Below are positions 7,178 to 15,277 of a DNA stretch of 44,684 bases, piece by piece (within the stretch, counting starts at the first letter, position 1; every line of letters begins with the position of its first letter). The notes under the pieces are model-generated. The model made no database searches. It was not told where the DNA came from and worked only from the letters and a program-made list of their open reading frames with translations. A program made the translations under genes and the position numbers. Source of the DNA: Planctomycetota bacterium (GTDB lineage Bacteria; Planctomycetota; Planctomycetia; Gemmatales; Gemmataceae); the NCBI GenBank assembly GCA_021781415.1, contig JAJXWW010000158.1:1-44684 (forward strand), given 5' to 3'.

Positions 7178-10100
7178 ATGATTTCGTTCGCGTGTTCCAG
7201 CTGCGGCAAGCAGCTCAAGGTCAAAGATGAAGTGGCTGGCAAAAAGGTCAAGTGCCCCGGCTGCGGTCAAGTGATTGCCGTTCTGGATCGGGTTCCGTCG
7301 CTGACTGCGGGTGCGTCGCTGTCTGAGCGACCGGAGACGCCGACCCTTCCTCCGGACGCTCCCAGCAATCCGCCCGCGCAAGGGACCATTCCGCCGCCCG
7401 GCTTGTCGGACGCCACCGACACATCGCATCCCCACGCGGACCAACACGATGCCAGCCTGACCGATTTCCTGGCCCCGCCGCAGGCCGACGGCGAATTGGG
7501 CCGACTGGGCGGCTTTCGCATCCTCAAGGTGCTGGGTGCCGGCGGCATGGGCGTTGTCTACCAAGGGGAGGATCTCAAGCTCGGACGCAAGGTGGCCATC
7601 AAGGCCATGTTGCCCCATCTGGCCGACAGCAAAACGTCGCAGCAACGCTTTCTGCGCGAGGCGCGCACCGCCGCCGCCCTCGAACACGATCACATCGTAG
7701 CGATCTTGCAAGTGGCTGAGGACCGCGGCGCTCCCTTCATCGTCATGCCGTTCCTCAAGGGCGAACCGCTCGATGTGCGCCTGCAGCGCGAGCCGATCCT
7801 GCCCCTCGCGGAGGTGCTGCGCATTGGCCACGAGATGGCCTTGGGTCTGGGAGCCGCGCACGCCGCCGGCCTGGTTCATCGCGACATCAAGCCGGCCAAC
7901 GTCTGGCTGGAGGGCGATAAGGGGCGCGTCAAGATCCTGGATTTTGGTCTGGCGCGGGCGTCGGTGGGAGACTCGGGACTGACGCAGCAGGGAGCGATCA
8001 TCGGCACGCCGGCTTACATGGCTCCGGAGCAGGCATCCGGTGAGGCAGTAGACGGACGCTGCGATTTGTTCAGTCTGGGTTGCGTGCTGTACCGCATGGC
8101 TACGGGCCAGGCGGCCTTCAAGGGCAAAGACACGGTTTCGACCCTGATGTCGGTGGCGGTAGACAATCCGCCTCCGCCTATCCAGCTGCGCCCGGAGCTG
8201 CCGGAAGCGTTGTCCGATCTGGTGATGCAGCTTTTGGCCAAGAAGCCGGAGGAACGGATGCAGACGGCCCAGGCTGTTGTCGAAGCCCTGCGGCAGATCG
8301 AAGGGGAAACCACCCAGGTTCTGGCTGCTCCGGGAGCCGGATCTGGCCAAGGGAATGTGGCAAGCACGAAGCGAGGGGCGGCACGCACTTCTGTGAGGCG
8401 ACAGGGGAGCAAGCGTTCTCGGCTGCCGTGGTTGATAGGCGGCGGTGTGGCGGGCGTCTGCGTCTTGGTGGCCGCCCTCGTCCTTTTGTGGCCGACGCCG
8501 AAGGGCATCGTCCGCATCGAGAGCGACGATCCCAACGTCGAAATCGTCTTCGACAAATCCGGGCCGACCATCAAGGGAGCCGACAAGGAGCCGATCGCGC
8601 TGCGAGCCGGCGAACACGGCATTCTGATAAAGCGGGGAGACTTCTCCTTCGAGGCCGACAAGCTCCTCATCAAGAAGGGCGAAACGACGACGCTCAGGAT
8701 CGAGTTGCTCGGCGGCGAGATGCAGATTAAGCAGGACGGGCTGGTGATTGCCGCCGGCTCACTGCCTCTGCCGAAGACGTACAGGAACAAGCTCGGCATG
8801 GATTTCGTCCTGGTGCCCAGGGGCAAGGCGTGGCTGGGTGGCGGTGCCGGCTACACGGGAAACAAGCTGGCGGAGGTGCTCCACGACTTTTACCTCGGCA
8901 AGTACGAGGTCACGCAAGAGGAGTGGGGAAAGGTCACCGCGAACAACCCCAGCGCTTTCAACGCCGTGCAGGGAGTTGCCGGGCCAGACCAGAAGCGTTT
9001 TCCCGTCGAGCAGGTGTCCTGGGAGGATTGCCAGTTGTTCGTCAAGCGGCTCAATGAGCAGGCGACGGAAACGGGCTGGGTGTATCGCTTGCCGACAGAG
9101 GCGGAGTGGGAATACGCCTGCCGCGGCGGCCCGATGAAGGATGCGTCGCAAAGCGCTTTCGATTTCTATTTGGAAGAGCCGACGAACACGCTGCTACCGG
9201 ACCAGGCGAACTTCGCGCATGACAAGGGGCTGAAACGGACGTGCAAGGTGGGCAGTTACAAGCCCAATGCTCTTGGGCTTTTCGACATGCACGGCAATGT
9301 CTGGGAATGGTGCGACGACGAGTGGAAGAAGGACAAAGGGACGTTGCACTACTTCCGCGGCGGGAGCTGGGACAACAACCCCAACGATTGCCGGGCGGGA
9401 TATCACCTGTCGGGCTCGGTACCTGAGGCCTGGGCCCACCGTCCAACGAAACCGGTGGCGTGGCGCAACAACATCGGCCTGCGCCTGGCCCGCGTTCCCA
9501 TCGGCAAGCCGATGGTGAAGACGGAGGCCGTTGACATCGGGTCGGATCGCAAGGCCGCCGAGTGGGTCCTGGCGGGCCACGGCGGTATGACGATTCGTGC
9601 CGGCAGACAGGAGCGGCAGGTCGGGGCGGCCAAGGACTTGCCCGTCGGAGCTTTTGAACTGACGGGGATCCACTTTGGTCCTAGAAGCCGTGTCACCGAC
9701 GATGAGATTGTCCGTCTCCAGGGGCTGACCAACCTCGGTTATCTCACGTTGAAGTATACACATGTGGGCGATGCCGGTCTGGCCCACTTGAAAGACTTAC
9801 CCAACCTCACCTCGCTCGGTCTGCAACGCATTCCGATGACAGACGCCGGATTGGAACCTCTCAAAGGGTTGACCAGCCTCACGAGCCTCAGTCTGGCGGA
9901 AATGTACGGCGGCATCAGCGGCACGGGATTGGTCCACCTCAAGGAGTTGAACAAGCTCGAACACATTAAGCTGGACTACTGCACCGTACTTACCACCGGC
10001 TTGGAACATCTCCCCAGGGGGCTCACTCAACTTTTCCTGAAGAGGACGAAGGTGAACGACGGCGAGTTGGTCCATCTGAAGGAACTGACCAAGCTCACGG

Positions 10101-10342
10101 AGCTTTGCCTGCTTGAGTGCTCCCAGGTTACCGGCGCTACGCTGGGACATCTCCCCCAGGGGCTTACGACGCTCGATCTGGGTGGCACGCCGGTGACGGA
10201 CGCAGGGCTTGTCCACTTAAGGGGTCTCAGCAAACTGAAGCTCTTACGCTTGCACAAGACCAAGGTCACCGCTGCGGGAATCGAGGAACTGAGGAAGGCA
10301 TTGCCTCAGTGCAAGATCGAGTGGGACGGCGTTCGCGGCTGA
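7178..10342 (+). CDS. Ser/Thr kinase fused to SUMF1-type and LRR domains
   Basis: The protein has 1054 residues. I start at ATG 7178 because the protein then begins with a zinc ribbon (CxxC at 6-9 and 26-29, zinc-finger MJ0042-like). A complete kinase domain spans about 110-375 (GAGGMG loop, VAIKAM lysine, HRDIKPAN with Asp236, DFGLA, GTPAYMAPEQ). One membrane helix lies at about 416-440. A SUMF1/FGE-type domain at about 531-772 follows (FVLVPRGKAWLGG, YEVTQEEWGKV, LPTEAEWEYACRGG, HGNVWEWCDDEW, RGGSW, GLRLAR). LRRs with DAGLVHLKxLxxL spacing follow at about 800-1045. The SUMF1 fold in such fusions is usually thought to be a binding module. I do not claim formylglycine-generating activity. The protein probably phosphorylates partners in the cytoplasm in response to ligands outside. 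Confidence 0.95.
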   Translation: MISFACSSCGKQLKVKDEVAGKKVKCPGCGQVIAVLDRVPSLTAGASLSERPETPTLPPDAPSNPPAQGTIPPPGLSDATDTSHPHADQHDASLTDFLAPPQADGELGRLGGFRILKVLGAGGMGVVYQGEDLKLGRKVAIKAMLPHLADSKTSQQRFLREARTAAALEHDHIVAILQVAEDRGAPFIVMPFLKGEPLDVRLQREPILPLAEVLRIGHEMALGLGAAHAAGLVHRDIKPANVWLEGDKGRVKILDFGLARASVGDSGLTQQGAIIGTPAYMAPEQASGEAVDGRCDLFSLGCVLYRMATGQAAFKGKDTVSTLMSVAVDNPPPPIQLRPELPEALSDLVMQLLAKKPEERMQTAQAVVEALRQIEGETTQVLAAPGAGSGQGNVASTKRGAARTSVRRQGSKRSRLPWLIGGGVAGVCVLVAALVLLWPTPKGIVRIESDDPNVEIVFDKSGPTIKGADKEPIALRAGEHGILIKRGDFSFEADKLLIKKGETTTLRIELLGGEMQIKQDGLVIAAGSLPLPKTYRNKLGMDFVLVPRGKAWLGGGAGYTGNKLAEVLHDFYLGKYEVTQEEWGKVTANNPSAFNAVQGVAGPDQKRFPVEQVSWEDCQLFVKRLNEQATETGWVYRLPTEAEWEYACRGGPMKDASQSAFDFYLEEPTNTLLPDQANFAHDKGLKRTCKVGSYKPNALGLFDMHGNVWEWCDDEWKKDKGTLHYFRGGSWDNNPNDCRAGYHLSGSVPEAWAHRPTKPVAWRNNIGLRLARVPIGKPMVKTEAVDIGSDRKAAEWVLAGHGGMTIRAGRQERQVGAAKDLPVGAFELTGIHFGPRSRVTDDEIVRLQGLTNLGYLTLKYTHVGDAGLAHLKDLPNLTSLGLQRIPMTDAGLEPLKGLTSLTSLSLAEMYGGISGTGLVHLKELNKLEHIKLDYCTVLTTGLEHLPRGLTQLFLKRTKVNDGELVHLKELTKLTELCLLECSQVTGATLGHLPQGLTTLDLGGTPVTDAGLVHLRGLSKLKLLRLHKTKVTAAGIEELRKALPQCKIEWDGVRG

Positions 10343-10388
10343 GTTCTGGAAGGAAGTGGACGCCAAGGCGGCCAACAAGAAACCGTGA
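10335..10388 (+). pseudogene. Third relic of the kinase C-terminal tail
   Basis: A different frame overlapping the stop at 10340-10342 reads AAEFWKEVDAKAANKKP then TGA at 10386-10388. It matches the end of the kinase at 5268. The previous gene therefore ends inside a leftover of that tail, as if its LRR end replaced an older one. Confidence 0.65.
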
Positions 10389-10428
10389 GAAGTGTCGTCG
10401 AATACCCCATAGCAAGATTGGAGACTCT

Positions 10429-12402
10429 ATGATTTCCCTTCGCTGTCCCCAATGCGGCACCACTTTGCCGGTGGCCGAGAACAAGATAGGCACTCGCATC
10501 TTCGTCTGTCCGAACTGCGCCCATCCGCTGGAAGCACCCGGTCCTGCCGGCGACGGGCCGGCCTCGCGGCCCGCGGCGGCTCTCAAACCGGTGCCGCTGG
10601 ACACGTCCGAAGACAAGACGATGGCCCCAGACGCCTCGCTGATGTATGTGCAGCAGAAACTGCGGGAAGCCAAAGCCCGGCGCTCCGAGCCGGAGGTTCC
10701 GACGCCATCGGTGGAAAAAAACCGCCTTCCCCAGTCTCTGTTGTGGGGAGGCGGCGCGGCCGCCGGCCTGCTGATCCTCGGCACCCTCGCTTTCCTCCTG
10801 GCCAACCGCGGCCCGAAGTCGGCCCCGGCGGTCCCGGAGACGCCCGCGTCCGAACCCGTCGTGCAGACCCAGCCGGACATCGTTCTCGTGGTTCCGCCAG
10901 ACGCGGTCCCCAAAAACAAGCCGGCCACCGTGGCGGAGTTGTCCCGGAGCCTGAAAGAAGGGAAGCCGCCCGAACGCCTCAAAGCGCTGCGCGAGTTGGC
11001 CAAGCGTGGAGCGGAAGCCCGTCTAGCCCTGGCGGCGGTGGTGGCGGTGCTGAAAGATCCCGACGCCGAGATGCGCAACCAGGCCCGCGAAACACTGAGC
11101 CGGATGGGTCCGGCCAAGACCGCCGACGTACCTGTCTTCGCCGCGTCTCTGCGCGATGCCTCGCCAGAGCTGCGCATTTTCGCCGCGGGAGAGCTTGGAG
11201 GGCTGGGACGGCAAGCCAAAAGCCAGTTGCTCTTTCTGCGCGTGCAGTGTTTGGACGCCGATGCCAAGGTGCAGGAGGCCGCCCGCGCCGCCGTGACGCG
11301 CATTGAGGGTGACTTGATCGGCAGCTTGATCCGGGGTCTTCAGGACAAGTCGGCGTCGGTACGCGCCCAGTCGGCCCACGAGTTGGCGGAGATGGGCGAC
11401 AACGCAAGAGCCGCTTTGCCCGCGTTGGTGGAGGCGCTGGCCGACGGCAACAGCGCCGTGCGCCTGGCCGTCATCGATACTTTCGTGGTCATTGGACCCG
11501 ACGGCATCCTGATTCTGGGCGAGGCGCTGCGCGACCGCAACCCGCAGGTGCGTCTGACCGCCATCAACGCCCTGGGCCGCATGGGCCCCGATGCACGTTT
11601 CGTCTTGCCCGAATTGATCGCTTGCCTGGGGATGGATGGCCGCACCAGGGAGGAAACCCTGCAAGCTCTGACGCGCATCGGCGACTATGCCATCCCCTAT
11701 CTCGTGCAGACGCTGGAGCGCGAAAAGGATGCCCGCAAGCATCAGCCGTTGATCGACGCCTTGGAGCGAATGGGCCCCGTCGCAGTCCCCGTCTTGCAGA
11801 CCGTCTTGAAAAAGGCCAATGCCGAGGCGAACAAGGCCGCCGCCGTGGTGCTGTCCAAGTCGCAATCGCAACCGTCGCCGCCGCGCAAGGAACATACCGG
11901 CGTCACCGGACTGATCCAGTCGCAGCTGCGCGCCTGGTTCGCCGGCAACGACAGCAACAAAGATGACTTCCTCGACAAGGACGAGCTGGCCCATGCCATC
12001 CGCGGACAACTGGCCCGCGCTTACGACTACGTTCCGCCCGGCCAAAAGCCGAGGCAGTTCAGCTCGCGCGACTTCCGCCGCTATCCCGATTACGCTTTGC
12101 TATCCCGGCTCGACCGCGACAACGACGGCAAGATCTCGCGCGACGAATTCGAGCGCTGGTCCTACGACTACTCCGACTATCTCAAAAAGGTCATGGACGA
12201 ACAGCAGCGCATCAAACAGGCCCAGGATCGCTTGATGGAGCGTAACCTTTCCGAAGCCATGCGCCTACAACGCGAAGCCGCCGTGGCCCAGACGTGGGCG
12301 AATTACAACACTTTTCGCAACCTACAGAACGCCTCCTTCGGCGACATCTACCAAATGCAGTGGATGCAGAGGTGGGCGCTGAACCACTTGCCGCGCCGTT
12401 GA
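10429..12402 (+). CDS. Zinc-ribbon, HEAT-repeat and EF-hand membrane protein
   Basis: The protein has 657 residues and begins at ATG 10429 with a zinc ribbon (MISLRCPQCG and VCPNCAHPL). A low-complexity linker leads to one membrane helix at about residues 104-124 (LLWGGGAAAGLLILGTLAFL). Residues about 168-480 are HEAT-type helical repeats of roughly 35-40 residues (for example LKDPDAEMRNQARETLSRMG and LRDRNPQVRLTAINALGRMG). Two EF-hand loops follow: DSNKDDFLDKDEL at about 508 and DRDNDGKISRDEF at about 562. The acidic positions needed to bind calcium are present in both. The last 60 residues are Gln/Arg-rich. There is no enzymatic domain. It looks like a scaffold or calcium-responsive adaptor for the adjacent kinases, with which it shares the zinc-ribbon/membrane-helix plan. 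Confidence 0.9.
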   Translation: MISLRCPQCGTTLPVAENKIGTRIFVCPNCAHPLEAPGPAGDGPASRPAAALKPVPLDTSEDKTMAPDASLMYVQQKLREAKARRSEPEVPTPSVEKNRLPQSLLWGGGAAAGLLILGTLAFLLANRGPKSAPAVPETPASEPVVQTQPDIVLVVPPDAVPKNKPATVAELSRSLKEGKPPERLKALRELAKRGAEARLALAAVVAVLKDPDAEMRNQARETLSRMGPAKTADVPVFAASLRDASPELRIFAAGELGGLGRQAKSQLLFLRVQCLDADAKVQEAARAAVTRIEGDLIGSLIRGLQDKSASVRAQSAHELAEMGDNARAALPALVEALADGNSAVRLAVIDTFVVIGPDGILILGEALRDRNPQVRLTAINALGRMGPDARFVLPELIACLGMDGRTREETLQALTRIGDYAIPYLVQTLEREKDARKHQPLIDALERMGPVAVPVLQTVLKKANAEANKAAAVVLSKSQSQPSPPRKEHTGVTGLIQSQLRAWFAGNDSNKDDFLDKDELAHAIRGQLARAYDYVPPGQKPRQFSSRDFRRYPDYALLSRLDRDNDGKISRDEFERWSYDYSDYLKKVMDEQQRIKQAQDRLMERNLSEAMRLQREAAVAQTWANYNTFRNLQNASFGDIYQMQWMQRWALNHLPRR

Positions 12403-12430
12403 GCGCGGCCCAATCGACAGGGAGAACCTC

Positions 12431-13741
12431 ATGCCTCGCTTGCTTCACGTTATCGCCGGTCCCAATCAGGGACAGCGGTTCCCTCTGACCGACGGCCTCA
12501 GCATCCTGCTGGGGCGCAGTCGACATGCCAATACGCCGCTGGCCGACAACAGCGTGTCGCGCGTTCACTGCGAGATCGAGTTGCGCGGCCGGTGCATTCT
12601 GCTTACCGACCTGGACAGCAGTTCCGGCACTTTCGTCAATAACCAACGCGTCAGTGAGCGCGAGCTGAAGGTCGGCGACCTGGTCCGCATCGGCAACACG
12701 CAGCTGCGCGTGGAGGAATTCAAGAACGAACTTGAAAAGGTCGCCGTCCCGGCCGCCGTTCCCGCTCGACCCGCGCCGCGGACAGCGGAGAAACTGCACG
12801 AGCTGACCGGCCGTCAACTCTCCCACTACGACGTTGGCAAGGTCCTGGCTCAGGGCCAATCGGGACTGGTCTTCCAGGCTCACGATTTCAAGCACGACCG
12901 TCCCGCCGCTCTCAAGGTATTGTTTCCGGAGTTCGCGCAGAACGACGACGACGTGCAACGCTTCATCCGGGCGATGAAGACCATGCTGCCACTGCGTCAT
13001 CCCAACCTTGTCGCGCTGTACGGTGCCGGCAAGACGGGGCCGTATTGCTGGACGGCCATGGAGTTGATCGAAGGGGAAAGCCTGACGCGAATCCTCCAGC
13101 GTATCGGCACGTCCAACATGCTCGACTGGAAGCGTTCCCTGCGGGTCGGCTATTTCCTGACGCGAGCCTTGGCCTATGCCCACGAACACGGCATCATCCA
13201 TCGCAACGTCACGCCGCAAAACGTGATGATCGGCAAGACCGCGGAGCAGACCAAGCTTGGCGATCTGATGCTGGCCAAGGCCCAGGAGGGCGGATTGGCC
13301 AAGCAAATCACCAAGCCCGGCGAGATCCTGGGCGATGTCCGCTATATGTCTCCGGAGCGCGCCAGCGGCGGCAGCGATGTGGATGGCCGATCCGATTTGT
13401 ATAGTTTAGGAGCGCTAATGTACGCGCTGCTGACCGGCCGGCCGCCCCTGGAGGGCAAGAACGTGGTGGACACGATGCTCAAGATCCACCGGGACGAGCC
13501 GGTCAAGCCGACAAAGTTCCAGCCGGCGATCCCGGCCGCGCTCGAGGGGGTGGTCCTCAAGCTGCTGGCCAAGCGTCCGGACGATCGTTGTCCCTCGGCC
13601 GTCGCCCTGTTTGAGGAACTGGCGCGAATAGCCAAACCGCACGGCGTCAAGGTACAAGACCAGCCGGCCCCACTTCGGCCGGCCTGTCCGCACCACCGTG
13701 AAGACCCCGCCAGCGCACCCAGAACCTCCGCTGGTCAGTGA
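12431..13741 (+). CDS. FHA-domain protein with a degenerate kinase domain
   Basis: The protein has 436 residues and starts at ATG 12431 behind GGGAGA, 28 bases after the preceding stop. An FHA phosphothreonine-binding domain occupies about 20-90 (LLGRSRHANTPLADNSVSRVHCEI, with the usual GR, S and H; then SSSGTFVNN). A kinase fold follows at about 132-415. Several catalytic motifs are altered. The glycine loop reads AQGQSG at 140-145, HRD-K is replaced by HRNVTPQN with Asn259 at the catalytic position, and DFG is DLM at 278-280. The ATP-binding lysine (AALKVL) and YMSPERASGG are kept. It is therefore probably a pseudokinase that recruits phosphorylated partners, such as the two active kinases upstream. 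No membrane helix is present. Confidence 0.92.
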   Translation: MPRLLHVIAGPNQGQRFPLTDGLSILLGRSRHANTPLADNSVSRVHCEIELRGRCILLTDLDSSSGTFVNNQRVSERELKVGDLVRIGNTQLRVEEFKNELEKVAVPAAVPARPAPRTAEKLHELTGRQLSHYDVGKVLAQGQSGLVFQAHDFKHDRPAALKVLFPEFAQNDDDVQRFIRAMKTMLPLRHPNLVALYGAGKTGPYCWTAMELIEGESLTRILQRIGTSNMLDWKRSLRVGYFLTRALAYAHEHGIIHRNVTPQNVMIGKTAEQTKLGDLMLAKAQEGGLAKQITKPGEILGDVRYMSPERASGGSDVDGRSDLYSLGALMYALLTGRPPLEGKNVVDTMLKIHRDEPVKPTKFQPAIPAALEGVVLKLLAKRPDDRCPSAVALFEELARIAKPHGVKVQDQPAPLRPACPHHREDPASAPRTSAGQ

Positions 13742-13751
13742 CTGCCGCCAG

Positions 13752-13967
13752 GTACAGCTTACTCAGGAACGTCGGCTGCGAACCCGAGTGGCCGGCGTCT
13801 TCCTGTTCTTTCCTCTACTCAGCCAACTCCGCTTTGACCATCTGGTGCGACAGGCCGGCTATCCCGGATCGCGCAGGGTGCGTGCCGTCAGCGCCCTCTT
13901 GAGCCTGCTGGCGTTGAAGCTGCTCGACAAGGAGCGCCACAGCCACAACAACGACTTCAACTTCGCG
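13752..13967 (+). pseudogene. Transposase N-terminal remnant
   Basis: The frame continuing past 13752 carries VAGVFLFFPLLSQLRFDHLV, AGYPGSRRVRAVSALLSLLA and LKLLDKERHSHNNDFNF. I recall this pattern from the N-terminal part of a group of large planctomycete transposase-like proteins. It breaks off at about 13967. There is no start codon of its own and it overlaps nothing coding. Identification is from memory and should be confirmed by search. Confidence 0.5.
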
Positions 13968-13977
13968 GTACTTTGCG

Positions 13978-14061
13978 TACGACAACGAGGAACGTCTGCA
14001 TCAGTCGCTGTACTACCGAACGCCGGCGGCGGTCTACTTGGAAAGTAAGCGGTGGGCGTGA
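13978..14061 (+). pseudogene. IS3-family transposase C-terminal remnant
   Basis: The frame from 13978 reads YDNEERLHQSLYYRTPAAVY and ends with TGA at 14059-14061. It matches the conserved end of IS3-family OrfB integrases (YN..R.H..L.Y.TP..V). Only about 27 codons remain. It joins directly onto the unrelated transposase remnant ending near 13967, so two decayed elements are fused here. Confidence 0.7.
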
Positions 14062-14068
14062 GGCGGAT

Positions 14069-14132
14069 ACATTCCTTTCCGCCCCGCTCGATCTCCGAAG
14101 GAGTGAAGGTCGTGCGGGGCGGAAAGATATGT
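14069..14132. repeat. 19-bp imperfect inverted repeat
   Basis: 14069-14087 and 14114-14132 are inverted repeats of 19 bases with two mismatches. The core TTTCCGCCCCGC pairs perfectly with GCGGGGCGGAAA across a 26-base loop. It lies just past the transposase remnant and before the convergent BON gene. It may be an old IS end or a transcript-ending hairpin. There is no T-run directly after it on either strand. Confidence 0.55.
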
Positions 14133-14183
14133 CTGGGATCAGGCCGAGCGAAAGAGTGAAGGGAAGGCATAGCGGAGTTATCC

Positions 14184-14214
14184 CATCGACCAAGTCGATG
14201 TATGGGTATTTTTT
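14184..14214 (+). terminator. Possible rho-independent terminator
   Basis: CATCGAC, loop CAA, GTCGATG form a perfect 7-bp hairpin, followed after eight bases by TTTTTT (14209-14214). The T-run lies on the plus-strand side, so it would end transcription coming from the signalling operon before the convergent BON gene. The stem is short and the gap to the T-run long, so this is tentative. Confidence 0.35.
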
Positions 14215-14308
14215 GGTCTTGGCAATGGGGTCCACTTTACGGAGCGATACTGCGTCGAACTCTGCTCCCTCTGAACAGCGATTGAGAGGGGCTTGCAACC
14301 TGGCGCGA

Positions 14309-15085
14309 TCAGCGCGAACGCGGTGCGATCACAACTTCGCGCACTCCTGGGACTTTTCGCACGGCTTGGGCGAAAGTCATGGCGTCGTCGGCGGAGGCGT
14401 TGCCGGGGTAGATGTAGATGGTCGCATCGCGTTCGAGGATACGGATGTTTTGAAAGCGCGAATTCTGTCGGCGCAATGACTCCACGACCGCAAGGAGAGC
14501 GGCGACGGGTGGAGTCGGGCGCGGATGCGCGGTCAGTTGCGTCGATTGGGTCGGGCGAACGGCGGCGACGGCGGCCTCCGGTGCGAACAGGGTAATGGAT
14601 TGGGCGAGGCATTCGTTGGCCGTGGGGCGCGGCGAAGGAACGGCTACGGATTCCGTTGGGTCGAGCCTCGTCAAGGCGGGTGAGGCGGCCCGCGATTGCG
14701 TGGGGCGTTCTTCCAGAGGAAGAGCAATCGTAAGCGGAGGCCGTCGCGTCGAAGGCACGACGTATAAGCCGTCGCCGCGCACCGTCACCACGCCCTCGAC
14801 TCGTTCGGCCAGCCGAAGCGCTTCTCGTTTCAGATCCGGTGAAGGCACGGTTCCGCCGAGTGTGGCCTTGCCGTCGGCGACGCGGACGAACAAACTCGCC
14901 TTTTTCAGTTCGACATTGTTGCTGAGGGCGCGGTGGATCTTGGCTTCGAGTTCGAGGTCGTTCCCCGCTGCCACGAGGGGCGAAGCGACGAGCCAGGCTA
15001 TCCCAGCGAGGGCGAGCCACAGCCCCCGCCGGGCAAGAGCGCTTGCCGGTCGATGAGCGATCGTGTTTCGCGTCGGATGCGTCAT
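14309..15085 (-). CDS. Exported BON-domain protein
   Basis: The protein has 258 residues. I start at ATG 15085. A longer frame would need a TTG 30 bases upstream. Residues about 15-42 are a signal peptide (LWLALAGIAWLVASPLVAAG). A BON domain follows at about 45-110 (LELEAKIHRALSNNVELKKA, VRVADGKATLGGTV, VEGVVTVRGDGLYV). A proline-rich middle leads to a second, weaker BON-like strand-helix-strand at the C-terminus (ATIYIYPGNASADDAMTF, VPGVREVVIAP). BON domains usually bind phospholipid or occur in envelope and osmotic-stress proteins, so a periplasmic role is likely. It is followed in the same direction by no other gene. The plus-strand operon converges on it. Confidence 0.82.
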   Translation of the reverse strand: MTHPTRNTIAHRPASALARRGLWLALAGIAWLVASPLVAAGNDLELEAKIHRALSNNVELKKASLFVRVADGKATLGGTVPSPDLKREALRLAERVEGVVTVRGDGLYVVPSTRRPPLTIALPLEERPTQSRAASPALTRLDPTESVAVPSPRPTANECLAQSITLFAPEAAVAAVRPTQSTQLTAHPRPTPPVAALLAVVESLRRQNSRFQNIRILERDATIYIYPGNASADDAMTFAQAVRKVPGVREVVIAPRSR

Positions 15086-15277
15086 GGTTGTCCCGCAAAG
15101 GTCTGGACCCGGCAAGGAGATCGCTGGATCGAGCCGAGGTCCGAGGACGAGACACCTTTATTGTGCGGGCGATGGGCGCGGCGGGGAATCCCAGCTTGAG
15201 TCATTTTGTTGCCTTCGGATCAAAAATGGGTCGGCGCGCGCGGGGAATAGGGTTTGAAGGGGCGACGACGCTAGACC

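Noticed and set aside
8770..9493. True formylglycine-generating enzyme
   Set aside because: The SUMF1 fold is clear, but it is fused to a kinase and I cannot confirm the catalytic cysteine pair, so I call it a SUMF1-type domain only.
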